Positions 37,501 to 48,098 of a stretch of DNA of 64,000 bases are shown here, one piece after another. The stretch comes from Halichondria panicea (lineage: Eukaryota; Porifera; Demospongiae; Suberitida; Halichondriidae). A model generated the notes under the pieces. That model did no database searches and was not told the origin of the DNA. It was given only the letters and a program-made list of their open reading frames with translations. Both the position numbers and the translations under genes were made by a program. Each line of letters starts with the position of its first letter. Positions within the stretch are counted from its first letter, which is position 1. Location: assembly GCF_963675165.1 (NCBI RefSeq), contig NC_087381.1, positions 3,348,001 through 3,412,000 on the forward strand, written 5' to 3'.

Positions 37501-40500
37501 ATCTGTACCAGCCGACTGCTTTTGTGACGCTCTCTGCGTGAACTTTGGGGACTGCTGTCGTGACCAGCCAGACATCTGTCAAACTGACATAATCTCTGCA
37601 GGTAACTTAAAAGATACAGTTTACAAGATCTTTTTCAATCACTCGGAATACATGCAGCTTCAACAATACGTCAGTGTGCATACATGTATTATGTCATTGT
37701 ACTATGTGACTGCTTACAATTAATTAATTGGTGCAGGAAATAGCAGCTACTTACTGTACTCGGATCATTTTTATATTGGTCGGCTAAGTCTTGATGGACA
37801 GTTATTTGAAACACTACCTCTAATTCTCCTTCGAGGGGCTTCTGTTTTGGACTTTGACTATATGTAAGTCCTTTAAGTAGTATATACAGCACATGTCAAG
37901 TCTTGAAAAATTCAGGAGAGGCTTCCTGTACTGGTACGACTACATTGAAAGCGGCATATTCAGATCATCACTGAATGGGTCCAATCCGGTTCAGTTGGTC
38001 AACACATCAGCTTTTGGTACAGTAGGTGAGTCGATTTTTCCCATTGAGCAGATAAGTTCATGAATGCTTTGTATTGACAGAGGACATAGCTGTTGATTGG
38101 GTGAGCAACAAACTCTACTGGACTGAGACTCTATACAGAAGAATAGAAGTGCTGGACCTGGAGACTTTGGTAGTTGCACCAGTCTTGGATGCTGATCCTC
38201 ACTCTGGAATAAGAGGCATTGCTGTGGACCCAACCACAAGGTAAGTCATGCTTACTTGTTTGTATCTTGTTATACAATTCTCGAAAGATAACCCAACCAG
38301 GCTCGGTTTTAGATGGAACAAGTATTACACTACTTGCTTTCTGCCTTTAGGTACATGTACTGGACTGACTGGGGTGAGCCTGCTAAGATAGAGAGGTCCT
38401 CCATGGACGGTGCTGACAGGACAACTCTTCACAGCACGGGACTGGGTGAACCCAATGGGATAACCATCGACTATCAGACTCAGACCATCTACTGGACAGA
38501 CTCTGTCCTGGGAGTGATTGACTACTCTAACACTGATGGGACCAACAGACGTCGATTGCAATCAAACTTACCTTATCCCTACGCCATCACAATAGAGGGG
38601 AGTCTGGTGTTCTTCACCGACTGGATTGATGTGGGCGTACATGCTACACACAAACTGGACGGTGACAATGTGACAAAATTTGTAAATGCTTTCACAATAA
38701 GACCAGCTGGGATTGAGGTTATTGCGTCTAATCGGCAAGCTGAAGGTGAACGTTTCATTATTAATTATAATAATTATGCTGCTCATTAGCCATGGTTTTT
38801 CACTTAATTATCTAGCCACCAATTTTTGTTTGAGCTCCACTTGCGATCACCTGTGTACATTGAGCAGCACTGATTCAAGAGGGTTCTCTTGTGCTTGTAT
38901 GATTGGTTACTCGTTGGACAGCAATGGAATCAGTTGTACATGTGAGTTAAGTTTTGAATTACATGCCTCACAAAACCCACTCATGACTGTAGACAATGTT
39001 TTAAAAGAGGGCTATTATTGATTTTTACTATCTTCTTAGATACTGGGACTGAAGCACCTCCTACGCAAGGTATGCATGTAAACAATTTAGTCATTGCGTT
39101 TTTGTGGCGCTGTAATGATATTGAGCAGTCATTATGTAGCAAACAGTCTGTTTTGTGTCACACGCATCAAACACACATTCTTATCCCATAGGAACTTGTA
39201 ATGGATCTGGTTACACAGAGTGCTGTTCCGGTGGTTTCTGTGCTGGAAGTCCCACAACTTGTTTCTGTGATGCAGCCTGCCGCTCTCGTGATGACTGCTG
39301 TGGTGATATTGATACCACATGTCCTGCCAGGCCCACTTCCTGCAGTGCTGCAGGACACGATATTTGCTGTACTGGTCTTCAGTGTGCTGGTGTCTCGGAT
39401 GGAGCATCTTGCTACTGTGATGAAGGATGTAGAATGTTTGGAGACTGTTGTGATGACATTGACACAACTTGTCCATGTACGTTTGGATATTGCATATTTC
39501 TAGTTTGTCATAATAATAATATTTGATTAATCTACACAGTAAAAACAGATTCGTTATAATAACATAAAACATCTCAAATAAAATGCATCATTTGAAATTT
39601 AATGTAGAAATGACAGAAATTTATGTCATTTCTACATTAAATTTCAAATGATGCATTTTATTCGAGATGTTTTATGTTATTATAACGAATCTGTTTTTAC
39701 TGTGTATCATACTGATATACCGGTAGTACCAACAATGGCTACAACTACGGAAGGTCCAACTTTGGCAACTACTATGGCAATGGTAGAAACAACCATGCAT
39801 ACTACTTCAATGCCCCTGGCAGAAACAACTATGGATACTGCTTCAACGCCCCCGACAGAAACAACGGTAGATATTACTTCAACGCCCCCGACAGAAACAA
39901 TGGTGGATACTACTTCAACGCCCCCAACGGAACTTTGCAATTCCGGTATACATTAGCATTATCGTGCACGCGTGCAGCCACACATAATATTTGCACATGC
40001 ATATCACCAGATAGGTAACACTTAGGTTAATCTCATGCTATATAATACCATAATTTCAATTTAGACACGTCTATTTTAATTCCGTTATCATAATTATAAG
40101 TATAGCACATTTAGAATCCAGAAAGACCCAGTGCATCAATAATAATAATAATTATACAGAACTTCCCGAGCCAGTGAGGAGTATTAACCTAACCCCGATT
40201 GATGCAAGCAGTCTCCGTGTCTCTTGGATGCGCTCCCTCACCGATGTACCCACCTGTGATGATGATGCGTTTATTGTGACTATCACTGGGTACTCTGGTG
40301 GCTTTGAGCTAGTGAGAGTGTCAGAAGAGGCATCTCTATCAATCACCAGTCAATTTCTTGGTATGAGCAAATAGTATGGAATAAATTTTGTTATAAAATT
40401 ACTGCATTTAGTTAATGTGTAGATGTAACTAAGTGAATTGCCTTTTTCAGAGAAATGGATTGCGTACAATGTTTCTGTGACTGCTCGCAATGCTTTGGGA

Positions 40501-41706
40501 ATAAGTAAACCACTGATGGATACAGTATTTACTGAAGAAGGAGGTACTGAAGTTTAGGAATCTCTTTATTACCTTATACCCTAAATCCACAGTTCCACCA
40601 ATACCTCCCTTTCACTTTGATGTGAAGAGGACATCCCCCTCTGAGATGACTGTTAGCTGGGACCCACTAACTATTGTAGAGGCCAGAGGATTTATAACGT
40701 CATACACAGTGTCCTATGGTCCAGTGAGTATCTTAACTATATTATGAGTAGCTAACAGTCAATAATTATAGATACAGTCACTCCATGTAGGTTTGCATTA
40801 TGTACAGTAACTGCATGTGTTTCATACTTTTTTTATAAAATCTATGTGTGCATGCAATGTATAGATTCCCTCCACTGAGAATGCAACAATACGTCAGACA
40901 GACAGTAGAAATTTGGAAGTGCCCGAGGACATGAGCAGTGTTTCCATTGGCAACCTCAAGGCGGCTACAGCATACTCAGTGAGTGTGAGAGGCAATACCA
41001 GAGCTGGTGCTGGAGTGTCCAGTGATGTTTTCATCTTAGGTGAGCACATGCTGCGTCCTTTTTACTAAGTTATCCCTGACCCCAGAAATGTATAGTTATA
41101 CGCTGACACATTGTATGCCTATAAGGTTTTTCTAGAATTATAATGCCGTTAAACTGCTTTATCTGTATATATAGGTACTAGCACTGGCACTGGCACTGGA
41201 ACCAGCGTAGGTGCTATTGCTGGTGGAGTTGTCACAACAGTGCTAATAATAGTTCTCCTCTCTGTGTTTTTTATCGGAGTCTTGATTACCGTGTCAAGAA
41301 AAAGAATTAAAAATAGTGTTAGGGAGTACGTTCAATTTTCGTGAGTTCAAATAAAAGTGTAGGATATTACCCTACAAGAGTTGTTGTTTTTTATTATGGT
41401 AACCATTATTACAGAGGAGATACAGATGATGTCAGCATAAACAGCAACACCACTGCCAGTGTATCTCTGTTCGTAAGCAACTCCACCAGAAACACTGAAC
41501 CAGAAGAACCTGTACAGACAATGAGCTACAAGCAACTCAACGATGAACAAAATGATTCTCTCGCCGAGCCTCCCCGTTACCATGACATCATTGAGAGTGC
41601 TCCTAAATTTGAAACAGTACCTATGACACTTGAGACTGTTCCTATGCCTAACTCTGATAAACTTTCAAAGTCGAACGAGCTTGAGAAAGTAGATCTCGGA
41701 TCATAA
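31546..41706 (+). CDS. Large modular membrane protein: signal peptide, NIDO x2, SMB, YWTD propeller, EGF, SMB x2, Thr-rich, FN3 x2, TM, PPxY tail
   Basis: Twenty-two exons: 31546-31618, 32424-32566, 33096-33443, 33548-33821, 33936-34069, 36553-36897, 37063-37333, 37440-37601, 37737-37863, 37916-38025, 38081-38240, 38351-38745, 38816-38941, 39040-39069, 39192-39476, 39727-39945, 40160-40360, 40451-40543, 40593-40723, 40865-41039, 41175-41340, 41415-41706. All junctions are GT/AG with matching phase and the sum is 4,260 nt (1,419 codons plus stop). Residues, approximately: signal peptide 1-24; NIDO 25-279 and 280-529; somatomedin B 530-583; six YWTD-type repeats 584-847 (YMYWTDWG, TIYWTDS); EGF 848-889; two somatomedin B 900-994 (CFCDAACRSRDDCC); Thr/Pro stalk 995-1067; FN3 1068-1165 and 1166-1267; TM about 1280-1306; tail to 1419 with PPRY near 1375, a possible WW-domain ligand. 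Likely a cell-surface adhesion or matrix receptor. The exact function is unknown. Confidence 0.88.
32623..32825. repeat. Foldback element in intron 2 of the large NIDO gene
   Basis: GTATAGCGCGACATTTTCGAG pairs with CTTGAAAATTTCGCGCTATAC. It is related in its ends to the ATAGCGGGTAATTTTCG family at 4271, 51139 and 56171. Confidence 0.65.
32947..33060. repeat. Dispersed repeat 'GCCACCTCGCTATTC', copy 2
   Basis: Direct-orientation relative of 24740-24845, lying just before the acceptor of the first NIDO exon (33096). An apparent open frame running through it into the exon is intronic. Confidence 0.7.
34070..36552. other. 2.5-kb intron of the large NIDO gene, filled with dispersed repeats
   Basis: Contains a repeat at about 34321-34520 whose inverted copy is at 59155-59327 (CACGGATGGTACTTCGAGGG and its complement), a copy of the 29-kb repeat at 34889-35420, and a relative of the AGCCTYGAT..CAGGCC hairpin at about 35570-35630. 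The open frames on both strands around 34680-35057 are repeat-derived. Confidence 0.7.
34889..35420. repeat. Dispersed repeat 'GCCTCGAGGCGTAGCCGCACGA', copy 2
   Basis: See the copy at 29008-29420. This copy retains the Cys-less, non-coding text and the CTTCAGAATCTTTC and AGAGTCAGAAAAGAGC blocks. Confidence 0.75.
39535..39704. mobile_element. mariner-like MITE, near-perfect 170-bp hairpin in an intron
   Basis: CACAGTAAAAACAGATTCG to its complement CGAATCTGTTTTTACTGTG: arms of about 80 bases are almost identical, with only one or two differences (CTCAAATAAAATGC against GCATTTTATTCGAG). TA dinucleotides flank both ends (39533-39534 and 39705-39706). It sits in the 250-bp intron between the double somatomedin B exon and the Thr-rich exon. 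The near identity of the arms points to a recent insertion. Confidence 0.9.
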
Positions 41707-41978
41707 TTAATTGTGATGATGTATTATATAAAAAAAACCGCACTATCTTAACGCCATGCATGCAACATATAATTTATGTTTTTAAGTAATTGAATGTAAA
41801 GTATAAGACTATAATTATACAGTCATGCATATTGTAACTAAAAAACCTAAGTTAAACAATTCTATAAACCATGGGGCTGTGCCAAAATTAATGATAGATC
41901 TAAAGAACTAGATGTATATAATTTTAATGAGCTGCAAATCAGAGCTATAGAGTGTACGTATCTAGCTATTATGTTTTA

Positions 41979-42827
41979 TTATGTTTTAACTGCTACAACC
42001 GATACATAACAAAACTCTTCTGAAGAAGTATGTATTTCTAGCTGAGCAGCTTCAGATTGTGACAGACCAGAGATAGTGTCAGCGATGGGAATTCGAACAC
42101 ACTGAACATTTTCAAACCCCATTTCTTCCAAACTTCTAATAAGAATATCAGTAGAAATTGCATAGTAGTAGAATTTCTCTCCACCTAGCTCGTAGTGCAT
42201 TGGTTGCGGTTTCTGTGCCACTTTCGAGAACATGTACAAGACCCCTCCAGTCTTAACCAATGTTGATAGTTTCTGTATCGAGGTGGTGTAATCAATTTCA
42301 CTGTGACAGGCACTCCCAATAGCTAGTGAAGTCATGACAACATCATATGGGCCTTCAAATCCTTTTTCGATAGGTTGCTCAGCTTTTACGTCGCATGATG
42401 CAACTTTCACGAGATTGCGCAACCTTTCCTCTCGCACAAGCACTTCACTTTCTGGTTTATTTTCAAGGTGTTGAACAACGTACTTGATATATGGCAGCCA
42501 ATTGAAAGCCGATGAATCTTTGTATAGCCATTGGTGCAACGCTTCTCGGTTTGTGGTTGTGTACTCGGCTAAAACTATTTCAGAAACATTTTCTTTGCTT
42601 GCTGCACTAATAATGAATGCCAAAACAGGCCCAGACCCATAGTCAAGCACCTTTAAGTCCTTGGCATTAGAATGCATTGTTTTACTTCTGAAGAGCTCAT
42701 GGATCATCTTTAACCGCATATCTCGGAACTGATTCAATGGAGTTCCTGGTTTTTTAAACCGTTGATTCAAAAAAACCTGAGCCTTGAATTTATCTTTGTA
42801 CTGATTTTCTTCTTGCCTTGCGTCCAT
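41979..42827 (-). CDS. SAM-dependent methyltransferase, NNMT/PNMT/TEMT family (copy 2, intact)
   Basis: A single 282-codon frame. The ATG at 42827 is just inside an exon that begins after a CCTTAG-like acceptor, so a 5' UTR intron is likely. Residues 60-80 carry motif I (VLDYGSGPVLAFIISAA), followed by LAEYTTTNREALHQWL, SSAFNWLPY, ASCDVKAEQP and VVMTSLAIGSACHSE. The C-terminus (GLSQSEAAQLEI to AVKT) is what copy 1 at 26816-27696 has lost by frameshift. The family transfers methyl from S-adenosylmethionine to amines or related small molecules in the cytosol. The two copies flank the large NIDO gene and share orientation, opposite to it. The 3' end lies only 270 bp from the convergent NIDO stop codon. 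Confidence 0.88.
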   Translation of the reverse strand: MDARQEENQYKDKFKAQVFLNQRFKKPGTPLNQFRDMRLKMIHELFRSKTMHSNAKDLKVLDYGSGPVLAFIISAASKENVSEIVLAEYTTTNREALHQWLYKDSSAFNWLPYIKYVVQHLENKPESEVLVREERLRNLVKVASCDVKAEQPIEKGFEGPYDVVMTSLAIGSACHSEIDYTTSIQKLSTLVKTGGVLYMFSKVAQKPQPMHYELGGEKFYYYAISTDILIRSLEEMGFENVQCVRIPIADTISGLSQSEAAQLEIHTSSEEFCYVSVVAVKT

Positions 42828-42839
42828 CAGAATTCTGGC

Positions 42840-44810
42840 CTTTGTTACAGCTAAGGAACAGTATGAATAATTATGCTGTTACTTCATAACAATGGCTGCA
42901 TGTGCGCATAGGTACCAGGCAGCAACATAAAAAATAGGTAGTTACAGTGTTACACAACAACAAAACATGCCTAGAGTCAGGTAGTTAGTGATGCATATAA
43001 ACGGGCCTAATCCTAGCCTCGACCCAGGCCGATTTGTCTCCGATTTAACGCGAGGTGGCGACCTAGCGTTAAATTGGAGACAAATCGGCCCGGGGTCGAG
43101 GCTAGCCTAATCTGTCGTTTTTCTATAATTATCCCACTATACTCAGAAAAATCTGACACGGAGATGTCCTGTAAATGGGGCTTGTGTCCCACTTCACTAA
43201 ATTGGTGACACGCTTCACTAATTCTTTAATCAAGTGGTGCAAGCTGTTGTTTTCTTTTCACTCAAAAAGACTAGTATTAGAAGATTTGTATAATTGACAA
43301 GGAATGAATAACACTGAATTCCATACATGCATGCATACAACACAAAAATGTTCATTCTGGTCAGACATCAAAGAATTGCACTACTGTTGTAAGTACATGC
43401 CTGGGTAATAATTATCGATCCGTGATCACCCGTGATGCATGACATTGTGGTCAATACATATACCTGGATGACATTTGATAATTACCAAGATCCGATTCAA
43501 CCTAATTACTAGCTTGCATTGCTTTTTTAAGAAACTGGAGTGGTGCATTGATGCGTGGCGAATCCCAATGCAGTCTGGTAGAAGCTAGATGAGTGTGGCC
43601 CGCCTCCCAAAGAAGAGAGGACGGGTTTCAAGCCTATATCTGAATATTTACTATACTATAGCGGCTAACTTCAACATAATAATGATCACGTTTTGTAATA
43701 GCCTGTGAAATTGCATTTCCTTTTATGGAAGCAACTAAGTGTATGCAAACTGCAGCCCTGTATTGCGTATAACACGTCTGCATATGGAAATGCGATCATA
43801 GCCACTTGTATAGGGCTTACATTTCTTATTGACACTCCCCCCTCCCTCTAAACGTCACAAGAATTCAATACTGAGGACGGGCCACACCCATTAGAGCAGT
43901 TGTAGTTCGTCACAGTGTTTCTTTAATCAGCTCTTGCATGCTTTTATTGCTGCCTTCCTTGCTGTCTGGGGCCACTTGTCAATGAATGATTCATACTTGT
44001 GTGCGAGAATTTCCCAAACAAAGCGGTTTTGCCTCAGTGACATGACTAGTTACAAGCCACGCTCCTTATTGATGGGCTTTGTGGTAAATACTAACATTAT
44101 ATACAGCCCAAGATCCCCCTCCCTAAAGTCATAATGACGTTAAGAAATGCAAAGGAGTGCCCCCTTATAAAACGTGATCCCGTACTCAGCCGCTCCTTCT
44201 CTTATATGGGCTCCTGTTATATAATTTATACATGTACTATATACTAGCTATAATGATAAAATCGATAATAATTATAATTATAATTATAGCCTCTAAGAAA
44301 AGTTGTAAAGACTGTTATAATAATACTTGCGGTTAGTATAAAGTGTTGTGCTTACCAGGATTTGGGAAAAACAAATTGCTTGAGAGAACTAAACTGGAGG
44401 CAGAGAAAGTACAACAGGCGTGATGCAGCTCTAGAAATTAGTCTTTGTGTCTTAGCGCTGCTCTAGCAATTAGTCTTTGTGTCTTTGTGTCGTATGTTAT
44501 TGCTGAGAGCGTAATCAGAGGCTAATTGCTAAGCTATACCATGTACCACGCCTGTCGGATCTCTGGAAAGCAGAGGAGGCAACAAGCCTCTGATCTGATT
44601 ACACTTGACAATAACACATAGCGTGGGGGGATTAATTAGCTGTGACATCACGGCTGGATGCCTATGTATGCGCTAGACTTTACACGTGCACTTGTGCGCA
44701 TGCTATTAATTTTAATTTCTGCTGAATCTGCAGTTCTCCACGTGTAATTAGTCAAAAGATAGCCTCGATTCCAGGCCGCTGAGAAAGGCGGCCTGGTAAA
44801 GACTGTGCCA
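42840..44810. other. Gene-poor interval with hairpins
   Basis: No exon recognised. It holds the 93-bp hairpin at 43013-43105 and a half hairpin at 44759-44797 (TAGCCTCGATTCCAGGCCGC). A pair of short direct repeats (CTCTAG.AATTAGTCTTTGTG) lies around 44430-44490. Confidence 0.55.
43013..43105. mobile_element. Hairpin element of the TAGCCTCG family with flanking duplication
   Basis: CTAGCCTCGACCCAGGCCGA to its complement, with inner arms TTTGTCTCCGATTTAACG and CGTTAAATTGGAGACAAA. The flanks CCTAATC (left) and CCTAATC (right) are an exact 7-base duplication, 8 if GCCTAATC is counted with one terminal base. Confidence 0.85.
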
Positions 44811-44822
44811 GAATTACCAAGA

Positions 44823-45489
44823 TGTTGATGTTGCTGCCAGTGGTCTCTGGGGAGGCAGTAGCCTCGATCCCAGGCCGAGTTTTCGCTTTTATTGTTCGCC
44901 TAACCGTTATAAAAGCGAAAACTCGGCCTGGGATCGAGGCTAGGGGGCAGACGCGAGAGAACCCTGATGGACGTCAGAGTCTTTAATCCTTTTGCTCCCT
45001 CAAATCGCAACACAACCCTAGACCAATGCTTCAGGAAGCACGAGAGGGAAAAGATCCGTGCATACGGACAAATGGTGAGAGAAGTGGAGCATGCTACTTT
45101 CGTCCCCATTGTGATGTCTGCGACTGGCGGCCTTTCAAAACAAGCTACAAACTTCTACAAACAACTGGCCTCCCTGCTAGCAGACAAATGGGACCAACCC
45201 TACAGCACCACCCTGCACTGGCTGAGATGCTCCCTCTTTTTCAGCCTGCTCAGGTCCGCCATTCAATGCATACGTGGCGCTCGTTCATCAAGAGGCCACG
45301 CTATGAAGATGTCACCTGTGGACCTGGTTATAGCAGATATCGAGGCCAGCTTGCAGCAAAACTAACAAACTAACTGTTCACCTCATGTATACACACTATT
45401 TTACATACACTGTTCTTTGTTTTATTATTTTATTATAATCCTATCATCTACTTGCTTCCACCATAAAGGTACTGTTTACCAAAAAAAAA
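44823..45489 (+). mobile_element. 5'-truncated LINE-like insertion with 12-bp TSD, itself hit by a hairpin element
   Basis: Encodes the end of the same protein as 7831-9305: DVAASGLWGG at 44824-44855, then from 44967 MDVRVFNPFAPSNRN through WLRCSLFFSLLRSAIQCIRGARSS to a stop at 45363-45365. It ends in a short A-run (45481-45489). GAATTACCAAGA is present at 44811-44822 and 45490-45501, a 12-bp target duplication. The frame is interrupted at 44859-44942 by a hairpin insertion. Confidence 0.85.
44859..44942. mobile_element. 84-bp hairpin element inserted in the LINE-like copy
   Basis: TAGCCTCGATCCCAGGCCGA and its exact complement form the ends, and inner arms GTTTTCGCTTTTAT and ATAAAAGCGAAAAC pair. 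The octamers GGAGGCAG (44851-44858) and GGGGGCAG (44943-44950) flank it. It interrupts a recognisable protein-coding sequence, which proves that it moved into place. Confidence 0.9.
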
Positions 45490-45536
45490 GAATTACCAAG
45501 AATCTTGGCAATCGTAAATTGTAGTTTATTTATCAT

Positions 45537-46260
45537 GTGTATCGGATGTTATGGAGGGCCACTGCACAATTCAGACGATTAAATGCATTATCTGCATCAA
45601 CCAACAAAACGGCGTCTGCGCCTGCTGAAGCGAATACCTTTCTCTATAGCAGCTTCACAACCAGACGGGTGGCCTGCACATACTTGCGTAGATCCTGCAG
45701 CTTTGGTAATATCTCTCTTGAGCACAGACACCAGGGACTTGCCAATAATACGTCTCAAAACTTCCCCTATTCCCACTGGTCGTACTCCAGGGTTCTTCGA
45801 AAGGGGGATCAAACGATTGTTTAGAAGTGGGCTAAGCCCGACTGGGTCCACTTCCTGTGATGCTATGTGCCTTGCCACTTCCGCCACCGCATCACATAAA
45901 TCTTTTGATGCTGACTTAAAAGATACCATCATACGTCTCCATATATAAGCATCTCCCATGGAGGGACCCGCAGCACCGTGGGTTGCTAGTGCAGTCTTCC
46001 TTACAACCTCACCAGTTAGACTTTCGAATAAGATGGGGTTAACAATGAGTGCATCTCCTTGTATCAAGGCCTCTGGGTTTGCAGGTTTTGCTTTGGGGTG
46101 TTTTCTTTTTAGTTCAGTTCTTACTTCTGGTGTAAGTTCAAGTAGTCCACCCTTGCCATATTCAGTGATGAGGGAGATGGCTGAATGGACCTCTCCTTTC
46201 CGGATGAGAGTGGCAAACCGCCTATTTAGCTTCTTATCTGTTATTCCTCGCTGTCAAAGA
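45537..46260 (-). pseudogene. Reverse transcriptase N-terminal fragment of the same LINE-like family, opposite orientation
   Basis: The minus-strand frame has GAAGPSMGDAYIWRRMM, CDAVAEVARHIASQEVD, NPGVRPVGIGEVLRRIIGK and QVCAGHPSGCEAAI, the fingers region of this RT family. RT motif A (VLLVDADNAFNRLN) follows in a shifted frame near 45600, so a one-base break lies at about 45610-45640. The homology ends near 45537. Together with 44823-45489 it forms a tail-to-tail pair of unlinked fragments. Confidence 0.75.
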
Positions 46261-46352
46261 AGGTTCCTATCCATGAGCAACTTAAATAGAACAGCATGAT
46301 TCACTCTATCAAACCCTTTACTGGCATCCAAAAAACAACCTGAACCGCTGTG
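46255..46352 (-). pseudogene. Second LINE reverse transcriptase fragment (motif A region)
   Basis: On the minus strand the text reads GCFLDASKGFDRVNHAVLFK, a classic non-LTR RT motif A, then stops. It is a different family from the neighbouring fragment and abuts it directly. Confidence 0.65.
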
Positions 46353-46553
46353 CAGATATTTGGAGATATTTGGAGACTACATTCTTGAGCACTCCAGTAC
46401 ATAAATCTAGCATGCATACATGATGTGATAACGTATTATGCCTCGGTTTACTCTTGCCCACGCTCAATTAAATTTGGCCATGTCAGTATAGCAGATCACC
46501 AGACTTAGCCGGGGCAGGCTCTTTTTTTGGACGGTTTGTTCTTTCTTTCTTTG

Positions 46554-46799
46554 TGAGATAACTTCAATAATTCATTAAATCAGAACTCTGATACATACAA
46601 AATACACAGGCTATTTATACAAAAACAATACTAGAAAGAACCTTCTAGAACAATAGTACAGAAATGACTAAATAAGAACATGAAACCACTAGAACTAACA
46701 CAACACAGTATTTACGGAATCACAGGTTTACAGTACAGTATTTACGGAATCACAAGTCTTTATCTTAATGTTAGTTCCATGTCTTAAGGATACCACATT
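46554..46799 (-). repeat. 3' LTR of the Ty3/gypsy element
   Basis: 246 bp. It contains a two-copy internal motif ACAGTATTTACGGAATCACA. It differs from the 5' LTR by one extra A in a run near 46625 and by CTTAAGG against TGTAAGG near the end. Confidence 0.95.
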
Positions 46800-46809
46800 T
46801 CCTCCCCTG

Positions 46810-48098
46810 TTAAATGTTAGTGTACCCACCATATCGATCAGGCCTGTTGCGATTTCTTTGCGGATATTGTCGAGCTGTTAATGCACCAGTCGAGGGTGAC
46901 TCATCAGGTGGGGTCGGAGACGGATCAGTTGACTGATCAGGGGAAACTTCAAAATCTTGCAAATCCTTGTGAGCTGCCGTATCGTCGAAATCGTTTGGAT
47001 TTGTTATATCGTCTTGTGACGACTCGGTGGTGGAAAGAGAATGAGTTCTATCACGTATGTGGTCGATATGTCGACGTAGTATCCTGCCATCACCAATTTC
47101 CACTTTGTAAGATACTGGTCCTGTCTGTTGTACAATGCTTCCTGGAAGCCATGTACCGTTTGTTCGGAAAAGTTTGAGCATTACTTGTTGACCAACAGAG
47201 AACGTCCTTGGTTTAGCATGTTTGTCATGTTGCTGTTTCTGTTTCATCTGCTTGTCAGATACGTTTCCCTCTGTGTTTGGTTTGAGGAGATCGAATCGTG
47301 TACGTACTTTTCTTTGAAGGAACAGTTCACTCGGTGAGACGTTAGTGGTAGCATGTGGAGTTGAGCGGTATGACAGTAAAAACTGAGCCAATCTTGTTTT
47401 CAAACTCAGTCCTTCTCTCTCTCCAGCTTTCATGGCTCTTTTGAACGTTTGTACAAATCGTTCAGCTTGGCCGTTCGTGGAGGGATGGTATGGAGCACTT
47501 CGTATGTGTCTTATGCCATTGGCTTGAACAAAATCGCTAAATTCTTGGGATGTGAATTGTGCACCATTGTCGGAAACAATCTGTTCTGGTAGTCCATACC
47601 GAGCAAATAGTGCTTGCAGTGCCTCGATCGTGTTTTGAGACGTAGTGGAAGACATCTGAATCACTTCTGGCCACTTGGAATGAGCGTCTACAACCACTAG
47701 AAACATTTTGTTCAAGAATGGACCAGCGTAGTCAATATGGATCCTTTTCCATGGGCTGTTTGGCCAAACCCAAGGATGGAGTGGTGCTACTGCAGGTTTA
47801 GAGGCTTGTTCCTGGCACGATAGGCACGCTTTTGCTTGGTTTTCGATGTCTTTATCGAGTCCACTCCACCACACGTAACTGCGGGCAATAGCCTTCATTC
47901 GGGACATTCCAGGGTGGTTCTCATGGAGAGCACGAAGGGTCTTTGCATGCAGGTTCTGTGGAATGATTGTGCGAATTCCCCACATCAAGCAACCACTTTC
48001 GATGCCAATTTCAAGACGGCGGTTGAAATATGGTTGTAGATCCGGTGTCACTTTCTGTGGCCATCCTGATTTGACATACTTTAACACCTTGCGGTTGG
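46810..48098 (-). CDS. Ty3/gypsy integrase
   Basis: The N-terminal HHCC zinc domain is visible (HENHPG...CLSCQEQ). The DDE catalytic core has IDYAGPF, SDNGAQFTSQEF and APYHPSTNGQAERFVQ. The C-terminal half has the GPVSYKVEIGDG block found in many gypsy integrases, then a Ser/Pro-rich tail that ends ten bases before the 3' LTR. Confidence 0.92.

Noticed and set aside
39707-39940. Minus-strand Val/Ser-rich frame
   Set aside because: It is the antisense of the Thr-rich stalk exon; low-complexity codons make both strands open.
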